The notes: generated from the sequence alone by a model not told the origin. DNA of 64,000 nucleotides from Micrasema longulum (GCA_022494885.1 JAGVSM010003951.1:1-64000), one strand, 5' to 3'. Counted from the stretch's first letter, positions 1 to 12,745 are shown. Numbers and translations are program-made.

Positions 1-407
1 ATGTAAAAATGCAAAGACAAGCCTATTATAGTGTGTTCAAGACAATTATTCACCAAAAAATAAGACATTTATACTTTTTTCATGAACAAGATCACATGAA
101 TTATTTTTTTATTCGATCAATTTACATTTATCAATTTGTCCCAATTCTAACGTTTTTGCTAAATGATGTAACCTTGTAAGAACATCGTTAATGATTAGGT
201 TTTTTTTAGTTTTAAAGCTGATTTTATACATTTATGTTGATTTATGTGTCTAGCATTGTATTAAAAAAATAAATCAACATGCCAGATACTAATGATTTTT
301 AATGTGTCGATATAAATCACTCCTTAGATGTTACTACAAAGATATGTCGTCACTTTGCTGACAACTGTTATTCTAATTAAGTTATATTTTTAGGATCGCC
401 GCCAGAC

Positions 408-3400
408 AACAAACATAACTCCATGTCCGCTCCATAGTTGGAGCATATGGCTTTCACAAAATGCCTCTAGACGTCTCTATCGGCTATCTGCTGTAAAAAA
501 CAAGTCTTGTTGGGAATCGAACCAAAGAATATTCAACGAACATCACTCCATGTCCGCTCCATAGTTGGAGCATATGGCTTTTACAAACAGCCTCTAGACG
601 TCTCCTTTGGCTATCTGCTGTCAATCGCTGTCAAAAAAAAAGTCATGTTGGGAATTGAACCAAACAATATTCAACAAACATCACTCCATGTCAGCTCCAT
701 AGTTGAAGCATATGGCTTTCACAAACAGCCTCTAGACGTCTCTTTCGGCTATCTGCTGTCAATCGCTGTAAAAAAAAAGTCATGTTGGGAATTGAACCGA
801 ACAATATGAAACAAATATCACTCCATGTCCGCTCCATAGTTGGAGCATATGGCTTTCACAAACAGCCTCTAGACGTCTCTTTCGGCTATCTGCTGTCAAT
901 CGCTGTAAAAAAAAAGTCATGTTGGGAATTGAACCGAACAATATGAAACAAATATCACTCCATGTCCGCTCCATAGTTAGAGCATATGGCTTCCACAAAG
1001 AGCCTCTAGACCTTTCTTTTGGCTATCTGCTGTCAATCGCTGTCAAAAAAAAAGTCATGTTGGGAATTGAACCAAACAATATTCAACAAACATCACTCCA
1101 TGTCAGCTCCATAGTTGGAGCATATGGCTTTTACAAACAGCCTCTAGACGTCTCTTTTGGATATCTGCTGTAAATCGCTGTCAAAAAAAAGTCATGTTGG
1201 GAATTGAACCGAACAATATTCAACAAATATCACTCCATGTCCGCTCCATAGTTGGAGCATATGGCTTTTACAAACAGCCTCTAGACGTCTCTTTTGGATA
1301 TCTGCTGTAAATCGCTGTCAAAAAAAAGTCATGTTGGGAATTGAACCGAACAATATTCAACAAATATCACTCCATGTCCGCTCCATAGTTGGAGCATATG
1401 GCTTTTACAAACAGCCTCTAGACGTCTCTTTTGGATATCTGCTGTAAATCGCTGTCAAAAAAAATTAATGTTGGGAATTGAACCGAACAATATGAGAGCA
1501 AATATCACTCCATGTCCAGCTCCATGGTTAGAGCATATGAAACCACAAGAGCCTCTAGACGTCTCTTTTGGCTATATGTTGTCAATCGCTGTCAAAAATA
1601 AGTCATGTTGGGAATTGAACCGAACAATATGAAACAAATATCACTCCATGTCCGCTCCATAGTTGGAGCATATGGCTTTCACAAACAGCCTCTAGACGTC
1701 TCTTTTGGATATCTGCTATAAATCTCTGTCAAAAATAAGTCATGTTGGGAATTGAACCGAACAATATGAAACAAATATCACTCCATGTCCGCTCTATAGT
1801 TAGAGCATATGGCTTCCACAAAGAGCCTCTAGACCTTTCTTTTGGCTATCTGCTGTCAATCGCTGTCAAAAAAAAAGTCATGTTGGGAATTGAACCAAAC
1901 AATATTCAACAAACATCACTCCATGTCAGCTCCATAGTGGGAGCATATCGCTTTCACAAACAGCCTCTAGACGTCTCTATTGGCTATATGCTGTAAAAAC
2001 AAGTCTTGTTGGGGGTCCCGGACCAAAGAGATATTCAGACATCCTCCATGTCCGGCTCATAATTTAGACTGTAAGCCTCACAAACAGCCTTTAGACGTCT
2101 CTATCGGCTATTTGCTGTTTATCCCTGTCAAAAAAAGTCTTGTTAGGAATTGAACCAAACAATATCCACCAAACATCACTCCATGTCCGCTCCATAGTTG
2201 GAGCTTATGGCTTTCACCAACAGCCTCTAGACGTCTCTATCGGCTATCTGCTGTAAAAACAAAATTAAAAAAATACTTGTTGGGAATTGAACCAAACAAT
2301 ATCCACCAAACATCACTCCATGTCCGCTCCATAGTTGGAGCATATGGCTTTTTTAAACAGCCTCTATACCGTCTGTAGCCAGGCTATCTGCTGTAAAAAC
2401 AAGTCTTGTTGCGGAATCAGACAGAATATTTAACGAACATCACTCCATGTCTGCTCCATAGTTGGAGCATATGGCTTCCACAAACAGCCTCTAGACGTCT
2501 CTATTTGCTATCTGCTGTCAATCGCTGTCAAAAAAAAGTCATGTTGGGAATTGAACCAAACAATATTCAATAAAACATCACTCCATGTCCGCTCCATAGT
2601 TGGAGCATATGGCTTTCACAAACAGCCTCTAGACGTCTCCTTTGGCTATCTGCTGTCAATCGCTGTCAAAAATAAGTCATGTTGGGAATTGAACCGAACA
2701 ATATGAAACAAATATCACTCCATGTCCGCTCCATAGTTGGAGCATATGGCTTTCACAAACAGCCTCTAGACGTCTCTTTTGGCTATCTGCTGTCAATCGC
2801 TGTCAAAAAAAAGTCATGTTGGGAATTGAACCGAACAATATGAAACAAATATCACTCCATGTCCGCTTCATAGTTGGAGCATATGGCTTTCACAAACAGC
2901 CTCTAGACGTCTCTTTTGGCTATCTGCTGTCAATCGCTGTCAAAAATAAGTCATGTTGGGAATTGAACCGAACAATATGAAACAAATATCACTCCATGTC
3001 CGCTCCATAGTTGGAGCATATGGCTTTCACAAACAGCCTCTAGACATCTCTTTTGGCTATCTGCTGTCAATCGCTGTCAAAAAAAAGTCATGTTGGGAAT
3101 TGAACCAAACAATATTCAATAAAACATCACTCCATGTCCGCTCCATAGTTGGAGCATATGGCTTTCACAAACAGCCTCTAGACGTCTCCTTTGGCTATCT
3201 GCTGTCAATCGCTGTCAAAAAAAAAGTCATGTTGGGAATTGAACCGAACAATATGAAACAAATATCACTCCATGTCCGCTCTATAGTTAGAGCATATGGC
3301 TTCCACAAAGAGCCTCTAGACCTTTCTTTTGGCTATCTGCTGTCAATCGCTGTCAAAAAAAAAGTCATGTTGGGAATTGAACCAAACAATATTCAACAAA

Positions 3401-6400
3401 CATCACTCCATGTCCGCTCCATAGTGGGAGCATATCGCTTTCACAAACAGCCTCTAGACGTCTCTATTGGCTATATGCTGTAAAATAAAAGTTAATAAAA
3501 AGTGTTGTTGGAAATCGAACCAAATAATATTTAACAAACATCACTCCATGTCCGCTCCATAGTTGGAGCTTATGGCTTTCACAAACAGCCTCTAGACGTC
3601 TCTATTGGCTATATGCTGTAAAAAAAAAGGTTAAAAAAGTGTGTTTGGAAATCGATTCAAATAATATTTAACAAACATCACTCCATGTCCGCTCCATAGT
3701 TGGAGTATATGGCTTCCACAAAGAGCCTCTAGACCTTTCTTTTGGCTATCTGCTGTCAATCGCTGTCAAAAAAAAAGTCATGTTGGGAATTGAACCAAAC
3801 AATATTCAACAAACATCACTCCATGTCCGCTCCATAGTTGGAGCATATGGCTTTCACAAACAGCCTCTAGACGTCTCTTTTGGATATCTGCTATAAATCT
3901 CTGTCAAAAATAAGTCATGTTGGGAATTGAACCGAACAATATGAAACAAATATCACTCCATGTCCGCTCTATAGTTAGAGCATATGGCTTCCACAAAGAG
4001 CCTCTAGACCTTTCTTTTGGCTATCTGCTGTCAATCGCTGTTAAAAAAAAAGTCATGTTGGGAATTGAACCAAACAATATTCAACAAACATCACTCCATG
4101 TCAGCTCCATAGTGGGAGCATATCGCTTTCACAAACAGCCTCTAGACGTCTCTATTGGCTATATGCTGTAAAAAAAAAGTTTAAAAAAGTGTGTTTGGAA
4201 ATCGATTCAAATAATATGAAACAAATATCACTCCATGTCCGCTCCATAGTTGGAGCATATGGCTTTCACAAACAGCCTCTAGACGTCTCTTTTGGCTATC
4301 TGCTGTCAATCGCTGTCAAAAAAAAAGTCATGTTGGGAATTGAACCAAACAATATTCAACAAACATCACTCCATGTCCGCTCCATAGTTGGAGCATATGG
4401 CTTTCACAAACAGCCTCTAGACGTCTCTTTCGGCTATCTGCTGTAAATCGCTGTCAAAAAAAAGTCATGTTGGGAATTGAACCGAACAATATGAAACAAA
4501 TATCACTCCATGTCCGCTCCATAGTTGGAGCATATGGCTTTTACAAACAGCCTCTAGACGTCTCCTTTGGCTATCTGCTGTCAATCGCTGTCAAAATTAA
4601 AGTCATGTTGGGAATTGAACCAAACAATAAGGAAACAACAAATATCACTCCATGTCCATTGCTCCATGTTGGAGCATATGGCTTTCACAAACAGCCTCTA
4701 GACGTCTCTATCGGCTATCTGCTGTCAATCGCTGTCAACAAAAGTCATGTTGGGAATTGAACCAAACAATATAAAACAAATATCACTCCATGTCCGCTCC
4801 AAAGTTGGAGCATATGGCTTTCACAAACAGCCTCTAGACGTTTCTATTGGCTATCTGCAGTAAATCGCTGTCAAAAGCTTCGCGTTAAATTGAACTGAAC
4901 AATATGAAATAAATATCACTTCCATGTCCGCTTCCATAGTTGAGCATATGGCTTTCCCTAAACAGCCCTAGACGTCTCTTTGGCTATCTGCTGTCAATCG
5001 TTGCCAAAAAAAGTCATGTTGGGAATTGAACCAAACAATATAAAAAAAATATAACTCCATGTCCGCTCCATAGTTGGAGCATATGGCTTTCACAAACAGC
5101 CACTAGACGTCTCTTTTGGATATCTACTGTAAATCTCTGTCAAAAATAAGTCATGTTGGGAATTGAACCGAACAATATGAAACAAATATCACTCGATGTC
5201 CGCTCCATAGTTGGAGCATATGGCTTTTACAAACAGCCTCTAGACGTCTCTTTTGGATATCTGCTGTAAATCGCTGTCAAAAAAAAGTCACGTTGTGAAT
5301 TGAACCGAACAATATGAAACAAATATCACTCCATGTCCGCTCCATTGTTGGAGCATATGGCTTCCACAAACAGCCTCTAGACGTCTCTTTTGGATATCTG
5401 CTGTAAATCTCTGTCAAAAATAAGTCATGTTGGGAATTGAACCGAACAATAAGGAAACAAATATCACCTTACGTCCTATAGTTAGAGCATATGGTTTCCA
5501 CAAAGAGCTCCTAGACCTTTCTTTTGCTATCTGTTGTCAATCGCTGTCAAAAGTCAGCGTTGGGAATTGAACCAAACAATATTCAACAAATACTCCATGT
5601 CAGCTCCATAGTGGGGAGCATATCGCTTTCACAACAGCTCCTAGACGCCTCTTCGGCTATCTGCTGTCAATCGCTGTAAAAAAAAAGTCATGTTGGGAAT
5701 TGAACCGGTCAATATGAAACAAATATCACTCCATGTCCGCTCCATAGTTGGAGCATATGGCTTTTACAAACAGCCTCTAAACGTCTCCTTTGGCTATCTG
5801 CTGTCTATCGCTGTCAAAATAAAAGTCATGTTGGGAATTGAACCAAACAATATTCAACAAACATCACTCCATGTCCGCTCCATAGTTGGAGCATATGGCT
5901 TTCACAAACAGCCTCTAGACGTCTCTTTCGGCTATCTGCTGTAAATCGCTGTCAAAAAAAAGTCATGTTGGGAATTGAACCGAACAATATGAAACAAATA
6001 TCACTCCATGTCCGCTCCATAGTTGGAGCATATGGCTTTTACAAACAGCCTCTAGACGTCTCCTTTGGCTATCTGCTGTCAATCGCTGTCAAAATTAAAG
6101 TCATGTTGGGAATTGAACCAAACAATATTCAACAAATATCACTCTCCATGTCAGTCTTTATAGTTGGAGACATGGTTTAAGCAAAATAGCCTCTAGACGT
6201 CTCTCTTTGGCTATCTGTTGTCAATCGCCGTCAAAAAATAAGTCACGTTGGAATTGAACTCAACAATAAGGAAACAAATATCACTCCATGTCCGCTCCAT
6301 AGTTGGAGCATATGGCTTTCACAAACAGCCTCTAGACGTCTCTTTTGGCTATATGTTGTCAATCGCTGTCAAAAATAAGTCATGTTGGGAATTGAACCGA

Positions 6401-8018
6401 ACAATATGAAACAAATATCACTCCATGTCCGCTCCATAGTTGGAGCATATGGCTTTCACAAACAGCCACTAGACGTCTCTTTTGGATATCTACTGTAAAT
6501 CTCTGTCAAAAATAAGTCATGTTGGGAATTGAACCGAACAATATGAAACAAATATCACTCCATGTCCGCTCCATAGTTGGAGCATATGGCTTCCACAAAG
6601 AGCCTCTAGACCTTTCTTTTGGCTATCTGCTGTCAATCGCTGTCAAAAAAAAAGTCATGTTGGGAATTGAACCAAACAATATTCAACAAACATCACTCCA
6701 TGTCAGCTCCATAGTGGGAGCATATCGCTTTCACAAACAGCCTCTAGACGTCTCTTTCGGCTATCTGCTGTCAATCGCTGTAAAAAAAGTCATGTTGGGA
6801 ATTGAACCGAACAATATGAAACAAATATCACTCCATGTCCGCTCCATAGTTGGAGCATATGGCTTTTACAAACAGCCTCTAGACGTCTCCTTTGGCTATC
6901 TGCTGTCAATCGCTGTCAAAAAAAAAGTCATGTTGGGAATTGAACCAAACAATATTCAACAAACATCACTCCATGTCCGCTCCATAGTTGGAGCATATGG
7001 CTTTCACAAACAGCCTCTAGACGTCTCTTTCGGCTATCTGCTGTAAATCGCTGTCAAAAAAAAGTCATGTTGGGAATTGAACCGAACAATATGAAACAAA
7101 TATCACTCCATGTCCGCTCCATAGTTGGAGCATATGGCTTTTACAAACAGCCTCTAGACGTCTCCTTTGGCTATCTGCTGTCAATCGCTGTCAAAATTAA
7201 AGTCATGTTGGGAATTGAACCAAACAATATTCAACAAACATCACTCCATGTCAGCTCCATAGTTGGAGCATATGGCTTTCACAAACAGCCTCTAGACGTC
7301 TCTTTTGGATATCTGCTATAAATCTCTGTCAAAAATAAGTCTTGTTGGGAATTGAACCGAACAATATGAAACAAATATCACTCCATGTCCGCTCCATAGT
7401 TGGAGCATATGGCTTTCACAAACAGCCTCTAGACGTCTCCTTTGGCTATCTGCTGTCAATTGCTGTCAAAAAAAAAGTGTTGTTGGAAATTGAACCAAAT
7501 AATATTTAACAAACATCACTCCATGTCCGCTCCATAGTTGGAGCTTATGGCTTTCACAAACAGCCTCTAGACGTCTCTATTGGCTATATGCTGTAAAAAA
7601 AAAGTTTAAAAAAGTGTGTTTGGAAATCGATTCAAATAATATTTAACAAACATCACTCCATGTCCGCTCCATAGTTGGAGTATATGGCTTTCACAAACAG
7701 CCTCTAGACGTCTCTTTCGGCTATCTGCTGTCAATCGCTGTCAAAAAAAAAGTCATGTTGGGAATTGAACCAAACAATATTCAACAAACATCACTCCATG
7801 TCCGCTCCATAGTTGGAGCATATGGCTTTCACAAACAGTCAATAGACGTCTCTATTGGCCTATCTGCTGTAAAAAAACAGTTTAAAAAGTGTTGTTGGAA
7901 ATCGAACCAAACAATATTCAACAAACATTACCCCATGTCAAACAGCGTCTCGATTTCTCTATCGGCTATCTGCTCTCAATCTTTTTTTAAAAAAAGTCTT
8001 TTTGGTAATTGAATCAAA
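408..8018 (+). repeat. 137-138 bp tandem repeat array, left copy
   Basis: About 55 head-to-tail units. A typical unit runs from a TGTTGGGAATTGAACC block, through CACTCCATGTCCGCTCCATAG and a CATATGGCTT block, to CCTCTAGACGTCTC and an A-run of 5 to 9 bases. Two main unit types alternate: one with an ATGAAACAAATATC segment and one with ATTCAACAAACATC, giving a higher-order period of about 275 bp over long stretches. Degenerate, shortened or indel-rich units lie near 2005-2450, 4880-5000, 5440-5660 and 6120-6260. Each unit has a perfect 6 bp hairpin (GCTCCA, loop, TGGAGC) and palindromic AGACGTCT and CATATG. The last units (7830-8018) decay into unique sequence. Confidence 0.95.
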
Positions 8019-8478
8019 CGATTTTTTTAAATCATTATTTTATTCAATGTATAAAAAACTAAAATAGAAATAGATTTGAATACAAGTCAACATGAGTATG
8101 AATGACCATGTCCAATATAAGGCTTTTGTTTACTTTCTAAATTGACAGTTTAATGGGAAATCTAAATAGTTGAATAACATGCAATTATTTTAAGTTTATG
8201 TATCTTAAATTTTAAAGCATAACTCGGTTATTGACAATATATTTTATTACAGGTTATCGTGTTTTAGTATGGGGAAAGCCGATAGAAAAAGCCACAGTCT
8301 TTCAAACGGTTTTTGAGTATCTGGCTTTGTTCTACTGTATTTTATCGCAATGTAAAAAATAATATTTAAAAATCTTCATTTTTCTCACCTTAAAATTACG
8401 ATTCTTGTATTATTTTTGTGTCAGAATATACATTGGTTCTCACTCGGTATATTTATTATGCATCCTTTTATTTATTTG

Positions 8479-8739
8479 TCATATCTGCAATAAATGTTTA
8501 TAAGTATATAAAAAAAAACCTACCTTGCGTTTTCCTCGACAAATTCGGTATTTAAAAAATACTCTTCGATCTGTATCTCTCGCATTGCTCTCAGCAATAA
8601 TTATTTCTTGTTGTTCACTTGTTGCGTCGAATAAGAAAAAGCGAATTTCGTTCGCCTTTGATAAAATTAACCGCAACCGAGCTTTGAAAACCGAAATATT
8701 TTCAACGAACCGCGTATAGAAAAATGTTATCACCGACAT
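8479..8739 (-). CDS. Hypothetical 86-residue reading frame in the left arm
   Basis: Not recognised. The frame is open for 86 codons and rich in Arg, Phe and Ile. It lies in single-copy sequence of the arm and begins just inside the end of a dispersed repeat whose last bases supply the upstream context of the ATG. After residue 72 the DNA reads CGCAAG then GTAGGT, a plausible 5' splice site, so the first 72 codons could be a first exon. No following exon is visible before the satellite array begins. An identical frame is in the right arm. It could equally be a chance frame in non-coding DNA. Confidence 0.25.
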   Translation of the reverse strand: MSVITFFYTRFVENISVFKARLRLILSKANEIRFFLFDATSEQQEIIIAESNARDTDRRVFFKYRICRGKRKVGFFLYTYKHLLQI

Positions 8740-8759
8740 ATTACAACAGAGATGAAGGA

Positions 8760-8900
8760 CGTTTGAGAGAAGGTAATATAGAGGTCAAGGCAGGGCTCAT
8801 GACCTGTTACTGGCTGGTTTAAATTGCCACTTTACACTCTGCGTAACATTCACCATTCTGCCCATATTTGAACATCTATATTCCTTCAACTCTTTGATTT
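8760..8900 (-). repeat. Dispersed repeat family D (left-arm copy)
   Basis: Contains the block that reads, on the minus strand, AAACCAGCCAGTAACAGGTC, followed by a segment ending near a TTGTAATAT motif. Related copies are at 17095-17278, 26405-26578, 28517-28614 and 48600-48786. Confidence 0.6.
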
Positions 8901-9890
8901 TACGTACGAGTATATCACCCCAAATGTTATTTATTTGGCCTGGGCCGATTACAACAGTTACATGAAGAAACATACATACAAGTTGAACAAAACTGAACAA
9001 AAATAACACTAAACTATGTAGCAAAGACAAAAAATGGCAATAAAATAATGGTATAGAATCACATATATAGATCAACACACTGTTACATGTATTATTTACT
9101 GTACGACATAATTTTATTTATTACATATATCATAAACTTGGCAATCTTGAATAAATTTATTCAACTAAATTTAGGTTCTGATTTTTAAGTAAGTTCTGTC
9201 CAGAATATTCAACGCGTTCAAATATTTATGTTGCTGTGCTTTGAGTATTTAAAATCGTTGCAGTAAAATAAACGCGGTCTTTTACTTTAAACTTGCTTTT
9301 ATATAGGTATTAAATACTTGCGCGGAGTTGTGAAATAGTTAGCAATTATTTTATGCACAAAATAAAATTTAATTGAACAAAAAATTATTGCTAAATGAAT
9401 TATTTTACAAGTTTTCAATAAAAAAAAATTATGGTGATTTACGATGTGTATTGTTGAATCAAACAAAGCGTTTACAAAAAAACGTGTGATCGCTGATTAG
9501 AATATTCACAATATAAAAAGACAAGAAAATCTCAAATAACATATCAATATCCCTTAAATCTAATAATAATTTAAAGCTTTGACATACTGCTGACTTCTGC
9601 TTGGCTGCAATGCATTTCGCCATCCCTGATGATGCACTCACTCACTCACTTTATTTAGTAACTATTTTTAATAAATCGCGCCCGGAAAAAATTAATAATT
9701 AATTTTATAACACAAATTTATCAAAAATAGCAAAAGGTAATTATTTTTAATTTCGCTTTTATTAAACCGACATTACGATTTTTAATTTCAATCAAATCGA
9801 ACCAACACTCACTTTGAACACTCCCGAGATTTAACAATAATTATTATTATGCAAAAATTATTTTAGAAATGCCAGAATTATCTTTGGCAG

Positions 9891-10018
9891 GCCATGTGGT
9901 GAATGGCTAGGACGTTTGCTTAACGTACTGAATTTTCGGGTTCGATTTTCGGCCAGGTCACAATTACATTTCCTAAAGCCTGGGCAAACCACTCCCGAAA
10001 ATAAATGTACTTTATTTT
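9891..10018 (+). repeat. tRNA-derived SINE, left arm
   Basis: Has a pol III-type layout: an A-box-like ATGGCTAGGACG segment, then a B-box-like GGGTTCGATTTTC about 35 bases later, then a short non-tRNA body ending in ATAAATGTACTTTATTT. The acceptor stem does not close, so it is not a working tRNA gene. The mirrored copy is at 15982-16110. Confidence 0.55.
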
Positions 10019-10068
10019 TAAAACCACATTTTTAGAAAACGCGAGGGGCCAATTATTTTTATTTTTAC

Positions 10069-10468
10069 TGATTAAACCGATTTAAGTTTTTTTTACTATT
10101 AATTACACTTTATAACACTCGAGATTGGACAAGTTCCAATTCGGCCCATCTCTACACAGGACTTTTAGTCCCATGGAGTTGGGACTTATGATGTACAGTA
10201 AACTTATGTATGTAAATAAAATAACAAAATCGCCGATTTGGCGGATAACGTGGTCTTGCTGCGGCCAAGACTGATTAAACCGATTTAAGTTTTTTTTATT
10301 ATTAATTACACTTTATAACACTCGAGATTGGACAAGTTCCAATTCGGCCCATCTCTACACAGGACTTTTAGTCCCATGGAGTTGGGACTTATGATGTACA
10401 GTAAACGTATGTATGTAAATAAATTAATAAAATAACAAAATCGCCGATTTGGCGGATAACGTGGTCTA
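10069..10468 (+). repeat. Two-copy tandem duplication of about 200 bp, left arm
   Basis: A block starting CTGATTAAACCGATTTAAG occurs at 10069 and again at 10271. It includes a LINE-tail-like phrase (ACACAGGACTTTTAGTCCCA) and ends at the tRNA-Glu-like start. The first copy stops within the tRNA-like part; the second continues through it. Confidence 0.75.
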
Positions 10469-10530
10469 ACGGCCAAGACGATGCCTCATTCACGTTTGTG
10501 TATCCGGGGTTCGATTCCCCGATAGTTACA
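10451..10530 (+). repeat. tRNA-Glu-like SINE head, left arm
   Basis: Reads like a tRNA-Glu: GTGGTCTAACGGCCAAGACG as A-box and D-arm, CTCATTCACG in the anticodon position (TTC, Glu), and GGGGTTCGATTCCCC as T-arm with B-box. The acceptor stem pairs imperfectly, so it is better called a SINE or tRNA pseudogene. Confidence 0.5.
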
Positions 10531-11499
10531 ATCACTAACCCGACACTTCGCGCTTCACTTACTAACACAAAAAAAAAAACATTTAAAACGGTAGGATTTT
10601 AGTAGTAAAATTTGAACAATTTATTTTTAAAGGGAGAAATTGCCACCCCAGTACACCACTTTTTATACGAACATCAGCAATCAGATGTTTATTATTAAAT
10701 GAATAAAAAAACGCTTCGCGAAATCACCAACTTTTTGTTAAAACGTTTGCAAATACAGTACTTTTACACGCGTGCCGCGCGATCGAATTTTCGAGAAGAA
10801 CTGACCACAAATTACACTCTTTGTATGAAAATGTTTTTTCTCTGACTTTTTTTCTTAACTTTTCGCACTATCTCCCTCTAATGTCTGCCAAAAAAAAATG
10901 AATACATAAACTCGACAGCCATAAATCAAAAAAAAAAAATATTTTAAAAAAAATGAATACATAAACTCGATAGCCATAAAAAATAATTAAAAAAAAAATT
11001 CAAATTTCAAATGTCAAAATGAAACATTCTAAATTCTAAAAATATGTTCAATCACGTTTTATCAACTACTTAAAATTGAATTTATTCGTAATTCGTATTA
11101 TGTTTTCCTAATATGGGTTGCGTACGTATTCAATACGCCTTTCCTTGAGTTATTTCATTTTTCGATGGAATTTACGTATGAAAAATGCTTCATTTCATTA
11201 GTAAATTTGATTTATTTAAATAAACACATTTTACAATTCACTTTCTAATGGCCTAAAAAATATACTAAACATACTTAAAAATATACTTAAAAAACACCTA
11301 AATAAAACAGTTCTTACAGCCCGTGTGACGAGTGATATGTGATGTTATTTTATCCACTTTTTATCTAAACTATTGTGTTATTATATATAATATCCCCTCA
11401 TACCAGCACTTCGTAAAATTAAATATGTAATGTAATGTAATATGTAAAGTTTTTCATAAATAAATAAATCTAATTTAATTTAAACACAAGTATTTGGAC

Positions 11500-12190
11500 A
11501 AGACAAGTAATCGAACTCGGTAGAAATACCAAAGCTGTCCCGGGAGAGATGGCTCCCTGTCGAATTCTCACGAGCACTCCGAAATAAGAGTGTTTTCAGC
11601 AAATAGGCGTTAGCATTGTTTGTAAAACTAACACATCTTTTCTGTGGCCTTCCAACACTTCTCTTGTTTGACATGGTCTCCACTTTATCATTCTGGGTGT
11701 CCACCTGCCATCATTTTGCTCGCCGAGTGTCCTGCCCATAGCCATTTCAATTTTGCTGCACGATCCATGATATCCACGACTCCGGTTCGGCGCCTTATTT
11801 CTTAATTTCTTACTCTGTCTCTTAGACATACACCGAGCATCTGTCTTTCCATGGATCGTTGCGTGCATTTTAATTTCAGGCTACTTTTTTGTGTTACAGA
11901 CACGGTTTCTAGTCCGTATGTTGTCACCGGCAATATGCACGATTCATATACTTGTCTTTTCAAGCATATGGGGACTTCTTTCTTTTCAAAAATACATTTT
12001 AGTTTGCTGAAAGCAGCCCAACTTAGCCCTATCAGTTTTTGTGTCCTCATTAATCCTCACATCCATAGTAGCGTTGTCATAAAAAATGAATTTGATAAAT
12101 CTAATATTAGTAGGGCCGCAGTGAGTCTTGCTGGAGGATGCGATTCTATAAAATGCAGCAAACGCCCAGTCGCATTCCATCAGAAACACT
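11500..12190 (-). pseudogene. RTE-like reverse transcriptase, C-terminal part, left arm
   Basis: On the minus strand several overlapping frames together match the C-terminal thumb region of lepidopteran RTE-type non-LTR elements. Motifs seen include NATMDVRINEDT, CILPVTTYGLET, RRRTGVVDIVDRAAKLKW and LWAGHS. Frameshifts near 11870 and 11720 break the frame. It should follow the palm piece at 12541-12745 but is separated from it by a LINE tail in the opposite orientation (12196-12541), and the catalytic palm region is missing. Confidence 0.7.
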
Positions 12191-12195
12191 ACTGA

Positions 12196-12541
12196 CTAGT
12201 CCAACTCGTTAGCATCCACGTCGCGAACGCTGGGCAATGTGATCACACTCATAGCGGTGTGATCACAGCAGATAACGAAAGGATGAAAGGTGAGTTTTTG
12301 GCACCTCAAAACCAAAACCAACCAGCTAAGGGAAGGTAACCCCGACAGAAAAATCCACCAGAGAAGGCAACGGGAAACCACTCTGGTCATCTTTTTCTAG
12401 GAATCATTACGGCGAGTAAATCAATAAGCAGTCGCAGTCGTCCTGGCTGCGAAATGTAAAAGTAGCGCAGGAAAGATACATATGCTTTCGCTGTAGTGAT
12501 CGCCAACGTCCGGGGGACCCGGCAAGGCACTAGAAGAAGAA
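12196..12541 (+). repeat. LINE 3' tail inserted in the RTE relic, left arm
   Basis: Contains GGCAACGGGAAACCACTCTG and GTGATCGCCAACGTCCGGG, and ends in an AGAAGAAGAAG run. The same end sequence, more diverged, is at 27541-27610, where it follows a readable RTE C-terminus. It splits the minus-strand reverse transcriptase of this arm into two pieces. Confidence 0.55.
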
Positions 12542-12745
12542 GAATGTATCTGGAATCAACTCGGGCATTTTGGAGTGCTCCAATAACAGCCCATTTTTCA
12601 ACTGAGTCTAACGCTTTTCGATAGTCGATGAGTAGTCAAATTGTTTGGATGTGGTCTTTAGTTCCAAAGCCTTTGCGAAAGCCAGCTTGTTCAACAGGTT
12701 GATAAGAATCAAGTTTTTGTGTCAATCGGTTAGTTGGAATTTTCG
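12541..12745 (-). pseudogene. RTE-like reverse transcriptase palm fragment crossing the left arm boundary
   Basis: The minus strand reads YQPVEQAGFRKGFGTKDHIQ, then a stop, then LLIDYRKALDSVEKWAVIGA and QNARVDSRYI. These are the fingers and palm motifs (…QAGFR…, …DYxKAxDSVE…) of RTE-type reverse transcriptase, with a short internal deletion between them. The frame crosses base 12608 into the spacer. The right arm carries only the part from the DSVE motif onward (13397-13470). Confidence 0.7.

Larger units (their letters stand above)
1..12608 (+). repeat. Left arm of a giant inverted repeat (palindrome)
   Basis: The whole stretch is repeated in reverse complement at 13397-25971. Base 1 pairs with 25971 and base 12608 with 13397. 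Paired coordinates sum to 25972 at the outer end, 26013 around 8.5 kb, 25999 around 9.5 kb and 26005 at the inner end, so only small indels separate the arms. Sampled unique segments (8041-8100, 8479-9078, 11480-11704) match at or near every base; mismatches cluster near the spacer (12190-12600). The arm reaches the window edge, so the true arm is at least 12.6 kb. Contents: unique flank, satellite array, mixed SINE and LINE debris. Confidence 0.95.

Noticed and set aside
408..8018. CRISPR-like array
   Set aside because: Units are contiguous 137-138 bp repeats without unique spacers, in a eukaryotic genome.
10451..10530. Functional tRNA-Glu gene
   Set aside because: T-arm and anticodon region look right, but the acceptor stem does not pair well and the sequence is part of a duplicated repeat block, so it is a SINE or tRNA pseudogene.
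11851..12195. 114-codon frame (+), with mirror at 13803-14246
   Set aside because: Antisense of a recognisable RTE reverse transcriptase segment.
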